Part shown: positions 34,647 to 45,929 of the stretch, piece by piece
How positions within the stretch are numbered: position 1 is the first letter of the stretch
How the letters are laid out: every line of letters begins with the position of its first letter
Assembly: GCF_030272615.1 (NCBI RefSeq)
Contig: NC_081405.1
Location: 470,880,008-470,944,007 of the forward strand
DNA: 64,000 nucleotides
Reading direction: 5' to 3'
DNA from: Cryptomeria japonica
Lineage: Eukaryota; Streptophyta; Pinopsida; Cupressales; Cupressaceae
Notes under the pieces: generated by a model
The model's database searches: none
The model's input: only the letters and a program-made list of their open reading frames with translations
Told to the model about the DNA's origin: nothing
Translations under genes and position numbers: made by a program

Positions 34647-36180
34647 AGAAACTGTTTTGTAGCAGTTGATGAAGGTGTCACGGATGAGGAATCAGAAGAT
34701 GAAGAAAAGGAAGATATTGTGTTTGTAGCTATCAAGGAAGTTGTGTCAGGCAAGAAGGCTCTTGTCTCCCACTTTGATAATTCCAATGAGTGGATTATTG
34801 ACAATGGCTGTTCTCACCATATGACTGGTGACCAGAGTAAGTTTCTATCTCTGGAAGAGTATGATGGTGGTGTGGTTTATTTTGGTAATGATGCACCATG
34901 TATGGTAAAAGGCAGAGGGTCCATCTCTCTGAATGGAAGAAGCAGTGCTGACAATGTGTATTGGGTAGAAGGTCTCAGACACAAGCTTTTGAGTGTTTCT
35001 CAACTGAATAATTATGGACTCACTCTAGAATTCAAAAATGGAGTGTGAAAAATCAAAGGAAAGAATGGTGAACTGATGGCTACGGTATGCAGACCAAAGG
35101 TAACCTATTTTAGCTAACTGCCAATGTCAGTACATGTCTAATGGCTAAGTTTGAGGATAGCTAGATATGGCATAGGAGACTCTGCCATGTAAACTTTGAT
35201 AATATTGTGAAAGCCAGTAAGATCAAGGCAATTAGAGGATTGCCTATGCTGAGAAAACCGAAGAATCCTTTGTGCAAAGAGTGTCAACTAGGGAAAATGT
35301 CTTCCTCAACCTTCAAAGGTAAACCTTTCACTGCAGACAATTTACTTGATCTTGTACATACTGATTTGTGTGGTCCTATGAAAACTAGGAGTGTGCAGGG
35401 AGATAAGTATTTTATGATTCTTACTGATGATTGCTCAAGAATGATGTGGGTCACATTCTTGAAGGACAAATCTGAAGCTTTTGGAAAGTTCAAAGACTTC
35501 AGAGCACTGGTTGAAAAAGAAATCAGTAAGAGGATTAAGTTCTTAAGAACTGATCAAGGAGGAGAATTCACTTCCGATGAATTCAACAAATACTGTGAAG
35601 AGAACGGCATCAAGAGGAAACTGTCTGCCCCCCGGACTCTACAATAGAATGGCCTAGTAGAAAGGAACAACCGGACTGTGGTTGAAGCAGCTATAACTAT
35701 GTTGATCCAAGAGAAGGTTGCTCACACCTTTTGGAGAGAAGCAGTGAGCACTGTAGTCTACACAATGAACTGGGTACTCATCAAAAAGGATAAGGATAAA
35801 ACACCTTATGAGTATTAGACCGGTAAGACACCAGTGGTAAGCTACTTTAGAGTGTTTGGTAGCAAATTTTATATCAAGAGGAGTGAACATCAGAGCAACT
35901 TTGATGCTAAATGTGATGAGGGAATATTCCTAGGGTATTCCACAAAGAGCAAAGCTCTCAAATGTTTCAACAATAGGACTTAGAGAATTATTGAAAGCAT
36001 CAATGTTAGAGTTGATGAAACCTCTAAGAAATATGAGGAAATCAGCAGTGAGCAAGTAGGAGATGAACCAGTAGTAACCTTCTGGGAACCAGTTGCAAAA
36101 TAGCCTAGCACCAGTAACAGTGCTCCTACACTGGTAGATGCTGATGCTGATGAAGATGAGGATGAAGAAGAAAAGCAAGA
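34647..36180 (+). pseudogene. Element E protease and integrase
   Basis: Protease active site WIIDNGCSHHMTGD (34791 onward), where the usual D-S-G reads D-N-G. The pre-integrase block has WHRRLCHVNFDN and CKECQLGK (HHCC). Core acidic residues are LVHTDLCGP, FLRTDQGGEF and NGLVERNN (D,D,E all present). The C-terminus includes FWREAVSTVVY and FRVFGSKFYIK. TAG codons interrupt at the tryptophan of S-W-I-W-H, in PQQNG (reads LQ-stop-NG) and in YEYW; a TGA follows KNGV. An acidic linker (DADADEDEDEEEKQEE) ends the segment. Confidence 0.9.
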
Positions 36181-37845
36181 GGAAACAACCAAGATCATTC
36201 CTAGGTATGTAAAGCTAAATCATGATCCAAAGCAGATCATAGGAGACAAGGATGCAGGAATTCTTACAAGAAGAAAAGTCAAAGAAAACTCTTGCATGAT
36301 CTTTGAATTTGAGCCTAAAACATTCAGAGAGGCACATAAAGATGAATACTGGATCAAGGAAATGGAAGAGAAACTTGACTAGATAGAAAAGAATGGTACA
36401 TGGTCTTTGGTACCTAGATTAGAGCATAAAAATGTCATTGGCACCAAATGGGTTTTCAGAAATAAGTTGAACGAAGATGGCTCAGTAGTTAGAAATAAAG
36501 CTAGACTAGTGTGTAAAGGATATGCCCAAGAAGAAGGAGAAGACTATGGAGAAACCTTTGCTCCAGTAGCCAGATTGGAGGGAGTTTGTATGCTTCTTGC
36601 ATATGCAACATTCAAGGGATTCAAAGTATATCAAATGGATGTAAAATTTGCATTCCTGAATGGAATACTAGAAGAGGAGGTGTATATAGAGCAAACAGAT
36701 GGGTTTGCCCTATCAGAAGACAGTGACATGGTGTGTAGGCTACATAAGGCCTTGTATGGACTAAACCAGGCACCTAGAGCATGGTATGAACGCTTGCACT
36801 CCCATCTTGTGAAGATTGGATTTGAGATAACAAGTGAGGATAGTAATATCTACCCGAAGTGAGAAGTAGATCAGATTTTGATCTGTGAGGTATTTGTTGA
36901 TGACATAATCTTTGGAGGAGATGACAAGATGAGTCATGATTTTGCAGATGAGATGAAAAAGGAGTTTGAGATGTCACTTATAGGGGAGATTAATTTCTTC
37001 ATTGGACCATAGATTCAACAAATGAAAGATGGAATCTTTATCACTCAGTCCAAATATGTCAAAGAGGTGTTGAAGACCTTTGGCATGGAAGATAGAAAAC
37101 CGGTTGGTACACCAATGGTGACCGGTTGTAAATTATCAAAAGAGGATGACTCAGGTTGGTAAATGAGAAGGAATACCAATCAATGATTGGTAAATTACAC
37201 TATGTAGTACATAGAAGATCGGATATTGCACATGGAGTAGGCATTACTACACAGTTCCAGAAAAGCCCAAGAGAATCCCACTTGGTAGCAGTCAAGTGGA
37301 TTTTGAGATATCTGAAGGGAACTATTGACTATGGATTATGGTATCCATACAGTAATGATTTCAATCTGAAAGTGTTTACAGATGCTGACTAGGCTGGTAA
37401 TGTGGATGACCGGAAGAGCACAACCGATGGTGCATTCTTTCTTGGTGGCGGACTAGTCTCATGGATGAGTAAGATGCAAAGCTATATCTCTCAGTCTACA
37501 GTAGAAGTGGAGTATGTTGCAACATTTATGAATTGCACCCAGACAATCTGGATGAAGCATGTATTAAATGGCTTCAAAGTTCCTGTATCTGAATTGGTAA
37601 GTATATTTTATGACAACACAAGTGTGAGTAACATCTCCAAGAATCTAGTTTTACATTCTAGAACCAAGCACTTTGAGCTTAAGTATCATTTCTTAAGCGA
37701 AAAGGTTCAGAACAAAGAATTTATACTAGAACATGTTTCTAGTAAGGAGCAGTTAGCAGACATATTCACCAAGCCTCTACCGAAGGCTACCTTTACCTAT
37801 TTGAGAGGTGAATTAGGGGTGCTGCCCCTTCAAGAGGTGAACTAA
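36181..37845 (+). pseudogene. Element E reverse transcriptase and RNase H
   Basis: RT blocks in order: [53 protein letters not shown] (first catalytic Asp), [12 protein letters not shown] and VFVDDIIFGG (catalytic Asp pair). RNase H follows: VFTDAD, DDRKSTTDGAFFLGG, STVEVEYVA, YDNTSVSNISKN, HFELKYHFL and KEQLADIFTKPLP, ending LGVLPLQEVN and TAA. The tryptophan after TDAD is a TAG. A one- or two-base indel lies near 37154. Only a few defects separate this from a full frame. Confidence 0.92.
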
Positions 37846-38076
37846 AGGTGTGTGCTCTACATTAGTCAGGACTTACATTGATATATCTTTTTTAGGATTG
37901 GTGTGATGAAGGATGCTACTTCTTAGGGGGAGCAACATAGTAGAACATAGATGTTTATGTCTTCACTTTGGCATTGTTGTCAAAGGGGGAGAAGATGTGA
38001 AGCAGAGAAGATATCTACAGTGTTGGAAGAGAAGATGTGAAGTGGAGAGATATCTTTGTATATTTCCATCAATGCC

Positions 38077-38088
38077 AAAGGGGGAGAT
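38077..38088 (+). other. Element E polypurine tract
   Basis: AAAGGGGGAGAT abutting the 3' LTR. Two further runs, taggggga near 37925 and caaagggggagaag near 37981, lie between the pol stop and the LTR. Confidence 0.88.
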
Positions 38089-39601
38089 TGTTGGCATATG
38101 TGCATAGTTTGATGACATGATGATATTGTATATTGTCATTGATGTCAATATGCTGAAGAGTGAACCGGTATATTGAGTAAGCAACTTGCAAGAGAACCGG
38201 TATGATGTTGTGAACCAATATATGTGATGCAAGAGAACCGGTATGATGTTGTGAACCGGTATATGTGAAAAAGTAAAGCAGTATATATGAAAAAGTGAAC
38301 CAGTATATGGAATGTTTTGTATCAAGGTTTCATATAGTATGACTACCGGTTCGTAGTCTTAGCTTCAGGGTTTCTGGTTGAAGTGTTCTATGTGTATGTG
38401 ATTCAACCGATGACATCATGTGATGAGTTAGAATTGTAATGAAGAACAGATTGTGTTGCCATGTCAACCTTGTGCGTGTGAAGGATCTTGCATGGAGGAG
38501 ATTGATCCTATCTACCTTAGGAACATGCAAAGTCTCTATAAACGGTGAAGAACACATGATGGGTTATCAGCCTCCAAGAAGCGGTGAAGAATGAACATTG
38601 GAGAAAATCTTAAGATCTGTTCAAGACTGTTGTAATCAATGCAATATGTTCAATGGTTAGGATTGAACCAACTGAATTACTTAACCTAAATGTTTGGGGT
38701 TTAGGGTTTATGCTACCGACCTATCTGTTTCCTATAAGATCGATGTTGTTTTTCATGTTGAGGTTGTTGGAAAATATTGTGTGTGTATCTAAGTGCAGAG
38801 ATATGTGATTCTTGCCAGACCAGATAAGAGAATAAATGCCTGCAAAGTGTGCTTGCAGTAGGAAGGAACTAAAGTAGATCTGCATTGGCATTGAAGTGTT
38901 GTTACCAGATCATTGTAATACCTATTGACCTCTAACCACTTCAATAGTTGGAAAATCCCTTAATAGGGTAGCTTTAATTGGCTTGTTGTAAATCCTTTAA
39001 CAGGGTAACTCAAAATCATTGAGTTCTTAAAATCCTCTAACAAGGTAACCTTTAAGAGGGTTTAACCCTTAACCAGGTATTTTAGCCATTCCTTAACCGG
39101 GTGATCCCTAGTAGGATCGATTCCTAATAGAACCTATTGTAAAGTCTTTAACCGGACTAGGCTCCTAACAGAGCGGACTTCAAAAGGGTTCAAACAACAA
39201 CTTGTGGCTATTCATCCCCACCATGGTTTTTCCTAGTTGGGTTTCCATGTGAAAAATATGTGTGTTATGTGTGATGCTTTTCTTGTGATGCTTTGTTATT
39301 CTCTGTCAAGTGGTAAAGCATGTTGAATTAGTAAGTCTTTACATTTCTGTTGATGTGTCACTAGTGTATGCATATGGGTGAAGTTGAAATATGATGTTAG
39401 ATTGTGTGGAAAGCCAAGAGTTACCGATTTATGTATTTCATATTCTTACTATGTTGAACTGGTAGTAATCTAGTTTAGACTGGTACTAGTGCTTGCCAAT
39501 CAAGTGCAGTGTTCTCAGTCAAACCGGTTCAAGGAAAAGTGTTTTTGTTAGTACTGATTCACCCCCCCTCTCAGTGTCGGTTTGGTACTAATTGTTCATC
39601 A
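38089..39601 (+). repeat. Element E 3' LTR
   Basis: 1513 bases, co-linear with the 5' LTR apart from the missing duplication. It stops at GTTCATCA, directly followed by the TTTTCC duplication, whereas the 5' LTR runs on to TTGATTCATCA before the primer site, so its last 11 or so bases are absent. TTGTCATTGATGTCAA at 38133-38148. Confidence 0.88.
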
Positions 39602-39607
39602 TTTTCC

Positions 39608-40458
39608 ATAAATGTCCATCAATTTTGATGGACCTCTTGACATTGGATAGATGTCTCCAATTGAAAGGCCAATGGTTGGTGCAGTAGTTCAGGCTCAAGC
39701 TAGTCAGGACTTAGTTAAGTTAGAGAGTAAGGAAAAAAAGTTGATCGAGATGAATGTAAGTGTTTTGCAAAAGGTGGTACTAGAACTGCAATTGAATCCA
39801 ATTTCTAACCCCTACGACAAGCTGTTACAGTTGATCAACAATATCAGTACCAATTTTGAGTCATTGGAAAAGTTAACCACCAAGAAAGAATTGGAAAGAT
39901 TCAAGGAGGTGAGTATGTAGACATTCTGAAAGATGATTGAAGATGACAGGATCAAATTGAACAAAGGACTGCAGGAAATCTCTGAGGCATTGAGTGAAGG
40001 AGGAAAGATATATAAGTCATGCCTCGTATTGCCCAAATTCACATCAGATATACACAAGCAAATTAGTGTTTTCTAGGGAAAGCTTGATGGTATATCTCAG
40101 TTGTTTGATTCCAATGTATCCCTTACCAATAATATAGAAGGACAAGAACAATATAGAAGGACAAGTGATGGCTCTAATTGATCAAATCTTGAGCCTAAAT
40201 ACAGAAAAGGATAGAATACTAAGGCAGGTTGGTGAGCTCCAGAATTTTATTCCCCCTTGGATGGACACCATGCTAAGCAATACAATAGATTTCATAAAGA
40301 CAATGGCACAACCAGTTCCGATAGACTTGAAATATGTGGAGATATATGCTTTTGTTTTCAGTGCTTTCTTTAGAGTTTTGGACAACTTGAAGAATGGGTG
40401 GGATACCCACTTAGGATTTTTGAAGACCCTTTTTGCAGATATCTTCAAGTATGTATAG
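39608..40458 (+). pseudogene. Element D ORF2, second part
   Basis: Resumes after E. Reading FDGPLDIG, then MSPIERPMVGAVVQAQASQD, then coiled-coil-like stretches (KLESKEKKLIEMNVSVLQKV; LQLINNISTNFESLEKL). The last part (IDQILSLNTEKDRILRQVGE, LDNLKNGWDTHLGFLKTLFA) ends at a TAG near 40458. TAG codons and one frame change occur between 39918 and 40165. It corresponds in position and character, not clearly in sequence, to the coiled-coil C-terminus of ORF2 in C. Confidence 0.65.
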
Positions 40459-40494
40459 AATATCTAGTATATACCCTTGTATATAAGTTTTTGT

Positions 40495-42057
40495 TGATAA
40501 CACAATGATGAACAGTGAGTACCAAACCAGTACCGAGAGGGGGGGTGAATCAGTATAGGTACAAAAACTTTTCCTGAACTGGTTTGACTGCAAATAGTGA
40601 ACTTGACTAGCAATCACTAACACTGGCATAAACCAAATTACTACCGGTTAAGTACAATGAGACTGTGAAATATATAAACCGGAAACACTTATCTTACCAC
40701 ACAACCTACACCCTCATTTCCACATTATCCTTGTGCATAAACAGGTAATCTATCATCAAAAATATAATAACTTGCTAGATCAACATGATTCACCTCTTGA
40801 CAGAAATCAACAAAGCATCACATGTGATACACATATTTTTCATGTGGAAACCCAACTGGGAAAAAACACGGTGGGGATGAATACCCACAAGCTATTTTTG
40901 AACTCTTTAGAAATCCACTCTGTTAGAATCCTAGTCTGGTTAAAGACTTTTACAATAGGTTATGTTAGGAACCGATCCTGTTAGGGATCACCCAATTAAG
41001 GGATGGCTAGAATACCTGGTTAAGGGTTAAACCCTATTAAAGGTTACCTTGTTAGAGGATTTTATGAACTCAATGGCTTTGAGTCACCCTGTTAAAGGAT
41101 TTACAGCAAGCTAGTTAAAGCTACCTTGTTAAGGGATTTTCTAACTATTGAAGTGATTAGAGATCAACAGGTATTACAATGATTTGGTAATAGCACTCAA
41201 TGCCAATGCAGACCCACTTTAGTTCCTTTCTTCTGCATACACACTCTGCAGGTATCAACCCTCTTATCTGGTCTGGCAAGAATCACGTATCTTTGCACTT
41301 AGATACACGCACAACATTTGCCAACAACTTCAACATGAAACACAACATCGACCTTATAGGAAACAGATAGTTCGGTAACATAAACCCTAAACCCTAAACA
41401 TTTAGGTTGATAAATTCAGTTGGTTCAATCCTGACCATTGAACACTTTGCATTTGAATAAAATGGTCTTGAACAGATCTCAAGACATTCTCCATCGTTCG
41501 TTCTTCACCGCTTCTTGGGGGCGATAACCCATCACGCGTTCTCCACCATTTGTAGAGACTTCACACATTCTCGAGGTAGATAGGATCAATCTCCTTCATG
41601 CAAGATCCTTCACGTGCACAAGGTTTACGTGGCAACATGATCTGATCTCCATTACAATGCTAACTCATCACACAATGTCATCGGTTGAATCACATAGACT
41701 TGAAACACTTCAACTAGAAACCCTGAAGTTGAGACTACCAACTAGTAGTCATACCATATTAAACCTTGATAGAAAACATTCCATATACCGGTTCACTTGG
41801 ACAAACGTACCACTTCACCTTTTGCACATATACCGGTTCTCAACATTATACCGGTTCACTTTGCCAGTTTCTTAACTTCAATAAACCTGTTCACTCTTCA
41901 ACACATTACTGGTTCACTCTTTAGCATATTACCAGTTCATTCTTTTAGCATGTTACCCATTCTCTCTTTAGCATATTACTGGTTCATTCTTTCAGCATAT
42001 TGACATCAATGATAACACAATATCATCATGTCAACATATTCTACACATATGCCAACA
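40495..42057 (-). repeat. Solo LTR of the element E family
   Basis: 1563 bases on the minus strand, TGTTGGCATATGTG to TGTGTTATCA, flanked by TTTGT at 40490-40494 and 42058-42062. Matches E LTRs throughout, including the array of cttaacaggg-type repeats (40935-41165), the plant-telomere-like taaaccctaaaccctaaac near 41383-41400 and the gattcaccccc...ctctcgg motif. It inserted at the 3' end of D after ORF2. Confidence 0.9.
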
Positions 42058-42062
42058 TTTGT

Positions 42063-42263
42063 GCTGCACCCCAACTTTGGCATTGATATCAAAGGGGGGG
42101 AGTAGAGTAAAAATGTATAGAGAATGATACAAGTTTTTGGTTGATAAAAGTTTTTGAGTGTTTGGTCTAAGGGGGAGCCTTATAAATTTTGATCTAGTAT
42201 ATAGGTTGACTCAACACTTAGTCATTTTTCACAAGTGTTTCCATCAATGCCAAAGGGGGAGAT
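42063..42263 (+). other. Element D 3' untranslated region and polypurine tracts
   Basis: Purine runs aaagggggggagtag near 42090, taagggggagcc near 42169 and caaagggggagat at 42251-42263, the last next to the 3' LTR. Confidence 0.8.
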
Positions 42264-43199
42264 TATTGGAAATTGACACTCATCTGGTGGATACCAATGC
42301 ATGGATAATGGATTAGGGTTGTCATTGATGGAAACTCTCCATGGAAATCCTATCCAGTAGTTATGGATTTTGGTAACCGACAGAGTGAGTGGTCTGGTAA
42401 TCTGTCATTGGTATTTCAAGATAGTAGAGCACTTTTGGTTTGGAATCTTTGTGGTGATTTTGATGGACAGATTCATGCATGGGATGATAGGGAGGACATG
42501 TAGAAATCATTTTGACATCATTTGGTTGATCTGCATATGTTTAAGAGATCTGATCGAAGCTGACACTTGGTTACATGTTATATTGCATAATATGGATGAT
42601 CGACTTGATGAATATTTTATTTTGTGATTGTGGATATATAAGACCAATTTGGATGACACATTTGGTGTGACGTGTGACGTGGTATACCATTTTAGAGTGA
42701 TTGAGAACAATTTCGCGTGCACATTTTGATCTTGGTTGATCCGGTAAGTAGTGTAGATAAGAAGATCAGTTGCAGTGGATCATTTTGCACCTAACTGAAA
42801 CTAATTTTTGGCATAGTTAGATGCTATTTTCCAGTTCACTACTTGTAATTAGTTTTAAATCAATTTTAAGGCAGCAAGCCTTCCTCTGGGTTGTAGCCCT
42901 TTTTACTTGAGCAGTGAGCTCTAGGCAGCGATCCATGAATGCAAGTGTATTCCCCTTAAGTTATATTGTTTTTCTACTAGCCATAATGGAATAATATTGT
43001 GGGCTCAAATCCCACCGTGTTTTTTTCCATTTAGGTTTCCACGTAAAAATATTGGTTTTATGGTTGCATGGTTTTTTGTTTTGTGGTGTTGCACTTTACT
43101 TTTTTTCTTATGCATCCGGTGGTTAAAGAATCATAATAACAAGTTTAAATTTGCAGAACACTGATTCACCCCCACTCTCATTGTTCCCTGACTCCAACA
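42264..43199 (+). repeat. Element D 3' LTR
   Basis: 936 bases, co-linear with 27678-28616, ending GACTCCAACA. Includes gattcacccccactctcattg before the end. Confidence 0.85.
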
Positions 43200-43277
43200 A
43201 ACTAAACTACTAATTTCACTGAGAAAAGGGAGATAAAAGACTTAAAATAAAAACTATAATCTAATGAGTAATGCACC

Positions 43278-44642
43278 TATTAGTATCAACCAAGAAGGAA
43301 AACTGAGAGGGGGGAGTGAATCAGTTTTCATAGGATTAATCAAATTAAGCACAATTTCAAATATAAACAATTGCAACAAGAATAAAGATAAGCACAATAG
43401 AACCAACACACATAACACCAAGACTTTGACATGGAAAACCTAGTTAAGGGAAAAGCCATGGTGGGAACCTACCAACAATAAGATGATACTCTGTAGTAGT
43501 ATGTGTAAATATTACAATGAGAAATGCACATGCATTCAGGAACACTTCCTAGAGATCACTACTCAAAATAGATGACCCAGAAGGCTCCAAACCTTAGGGA
43601 AGGTTCACTAACTTACAATAAGATTCGAACTACAATCCGGATTACATGAACTGCAAATATAGCATCTATCAATGCTTGATGACAGTTTCGGTTAAGCACA
43701 TTTGTCTGCCCTAGAATAATCTCTGCTCAATTTACCACATCGAAGGATAAATTCGCTTATGCACACATACACCATTCACTGATAATGCAGACACCACATA
43801 GACACCCAAATTATATGACTATACCATCTATTTATACAATTCATCAACCTTAACTACAAGGTCAGCCAAACCCTCAACACTCAATTACAAAAATTACATC
43901 ACACGATACATATATGAACAACCAGACTAATATAATGATATACATGACATAGCATGGACCTAAATCAAATCTCCAAACATGCATTACCACTGGAAATCTC
44001 ACCAAGATCAACCGCAACACGCTACACCACCAAGAATACTGCATAACACAAAGAATATCACCGGATGAAGAAAATCATCGGAAACATGTACAAAGAAAAA
44101 TGCAAACCACCAAAACAAATAGAACACAATAATGAAATACCAAAAATCACATTAGAACCATCTGAAATAGCTACACCAACACCACTTATTCAAATCTCCA
44201 TCGATCAACACACTAACTCACAGGAACACTCAACAAGAATAATTCAGACTAGAAAGATAACTTGTAGAGAACCAAATCACAAACCATTTGAACTAATCAT
44301 ACACATGAATATCCAAAACATTCTCCCAAATCTGCAACCAAAGATATGATCATAACAAAGCTCATCAGATCAAACACCAAACTCTCCCAACCACTGCACA
44401 TAAAGACTGAACTACAAACTGGATCAAATAATATGATCAAGTAATCTTCTGGATCACTAAAACCAATAAGGAATGAAGTAGAGATATTGGAGATACTTCA
44501 TTACTGAACCACAAATCCCCAAGCCAACCAAATCAATACAAAGGAATCACTGAAACACCAAACAACTCTCTGCAATACCAAAGTACAGGAATATGTTGAC
44601 ATCAATGACAACAACATATCCTAGAAGCAACAATATCCAACA
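43278..44642 (-). repeat. Element F 3' LTR
   Basis: 1365 bases, co-linear with 56105-57476. On the minus strand it starts TGTTGGATATTG and carries TTGTCATTGATGTCAA (44596-44611) near that end. Minus-strand TATA box (TATAAATAG) at 43828-43836. Its final CA has decayed to TA. Confidence 0.88.
43828..43836 (-). promoter_or_regulatory. TATA box in element F LTR
   Basis: TATAAATAG on the minus strand; the active-end copy is at 56652-56660 in the 5' LTR. Confidence 0.55.
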
Positions 44643-44654
44643 ATCTCCCCCTTT
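44643..44654 (-). other. Element F polypurine tract
   Basis: AAAGGGGGAGAT on the minus strand abutting the 3' LTR; identical to the tract of E. Extra purine runs near 44710 and 44769. Confidence 0.85.
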
Positions 44655-44987
44655 GGCACTGATGGTAACATATGAATGTAAAAAACAATCAATAAAAAGG
44701 AAACAACAAATTCCCCCTAAGATCATGCACAACAAAGCTTTAAAGATAGAGTAGTTTTTGATATGAGTCTCTCCCCCTTTGAAAACAATGCCAAAGACTG
44801 AATACAAATATTGCTCTCTCTCCCTAAACTCATCCTCTAAGAAGGACAATCTCTCCCTTAGGATAAACCCACAACTTAAAATAAAAAAGACACACTGACT
44901 ACTTCGGCTGAGTAGCAACACAAACTCATCAATCAAAACAAAAATATAAGGCTCTGAAATCCACCAGATTGATGCAACTTTGTACAT

Positions 44988-45924
44988 CTAGTTCTCAATA
45001 GGAGGGGCAAAGACTCCTAACTTATCTCTCAAATAGACAAATGTATCTACTAGAAAAGGCTTAGTGAAAATATCTACAATCTGATCCTTGTTAGATACAT
45101 ATTCTAATCTGATTTCCTCATCACTAACCTTCTCCCTCAAGAAATGACTTTATAGACACATGCTTTGTTTTAGAATGCAGCACCAGATTCTTTGAAATAT
45201 TGATATCACTTGAATTATCACAATATATAATAGTAGGCTTATCATATACAACTTTATTATCCTTCAACATCTGCTTCATCCAAACTACCTGGGTACAGTT
45301 ACTAGCAGCAACAATGTATTCGACTTCAGCAATAGATAGAGATACAACATCTTGTTTCTTATAGGACCAAGAAATCAACTTCTTTCCCAAAAAGAATGCT
45401 CCACCGGTAGTGCTCTTTTGATCATCAACATCATCAGCCCAATCAACATTAGTGTAGGCACATAGCAGGAAATCATCATTCTTCAAATACCACAAACCAT
45501 AGTCAATAGTCCCCTTCAAGTATATGAAAATCCTCTTCACAACAATAACATGAGTCTCTTTAGGATCTGATTGAAATCTAGCACAAAGACAAACATCATG
45601 CATAATATATAGTCTAGTATGAGTTACGTACAACAATCCACCAACCATAGATCTATACAAGGTCTAATTAGCTTTTTGAGATTCATCATTCTTAGACAAT
45701 TTCCATCCAGTCACCATAGGAGTTCCAACAGGCTTAGAATCAGCTAATCCAAACTTTTTCAATAATTCATTCACATACTTAGATTGAGAAATGAAAATAC
45801 CTTTACCGGTCTGAGTAATCTACAATCCTAAGAATAATTTTATTTCACCTATCATAGACATCTCAAATTCCTTTTGCATATCATCAACAAACTTCATACT
45901 CAAATCATCATTTCCACCAAAAAT
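44988..45924 (-). pseudogene. Element F reverse transcriptase C-terminus and RNase H
   Basis: Resumes from the Asp pair interrupted by [36 protein letters not shown], then RNase H blocks DVDWADDVDDQKSTTGGAFF, LSIAEVEYIVAAS, YCDNSSDINISKN, LVLHSKTKHVSIK and NKDQIVDIFTKPF, ending APPIEN with TAG at 44988-44990. TAG codons appear in LGL-stop-ITQ and KAN-stop-TLYRS, and there is a frame change near 45124-45140. Confidence 0.88.
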
Positions 45925-45929
45925 GATAT

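Larger units (their letters stand above)
31931..39601 (+). mobile_element. Element E: full-length Ty1/copia LTR retrotransposon
   Basis: Flanked by TTTTCC at 31925-31930 and 39602-39607. 5' LTR 31931-33684, primer site ATTGGTGTCAGAGC, gag-pol 33756-37845, polypurine tract 38077-38088, 3' LTR 38089-39601. Domain order gag, protease, integrase, reverse transcriptase, RNase H. All catalytic blocks can be read, yet I count about a dozen in-frame TAG codons, two TGA and at least one frameshift, so it is inactive. It sits inside ORF2 of D, and the D frame resumes after it. Confidence 0.93.
27678..43199 (+). mobile_element. Element D: two-ORF LTR retrotransposon without pol, relative of C, with nested insertions
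   Basis: LTRs at 27678-28616 and 42264-43199, primer site TTGGTATCAGAGCC after the first and polypurine tract caaagggggagat before the second. ORF1 (28685-29787) is coiled coil plus zinc knuckles; ORF2 runs 30264-31930 and 39608-40458. Removing E (31931-39601) and the solo LTR (40495-42057) leaves about 6.3 kb. No protease, integrase or reverse transcriptase of its own was found: the pol between the two ORF2 halves belongs to E, as its own LTRs and TTTTCC flanks show. No clean target duplication was seen at the outer ends (left actta, right aacta). Confidence 0.85.

Noticed and set aside
31931-39601. Reading D as an autonomous copia element because pol lies between its LTRs
   Set aside because: That pol has its own LTRs, primer site, polypurine tract and TTTTCC flanks, and the D frame continues on both sides.
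43200-43277. Possible joint larger element of D plus F
   Set aside because: The two abut across 78 bases of unrelated sequence and are in opposite orientation, each with its own LTR pair.
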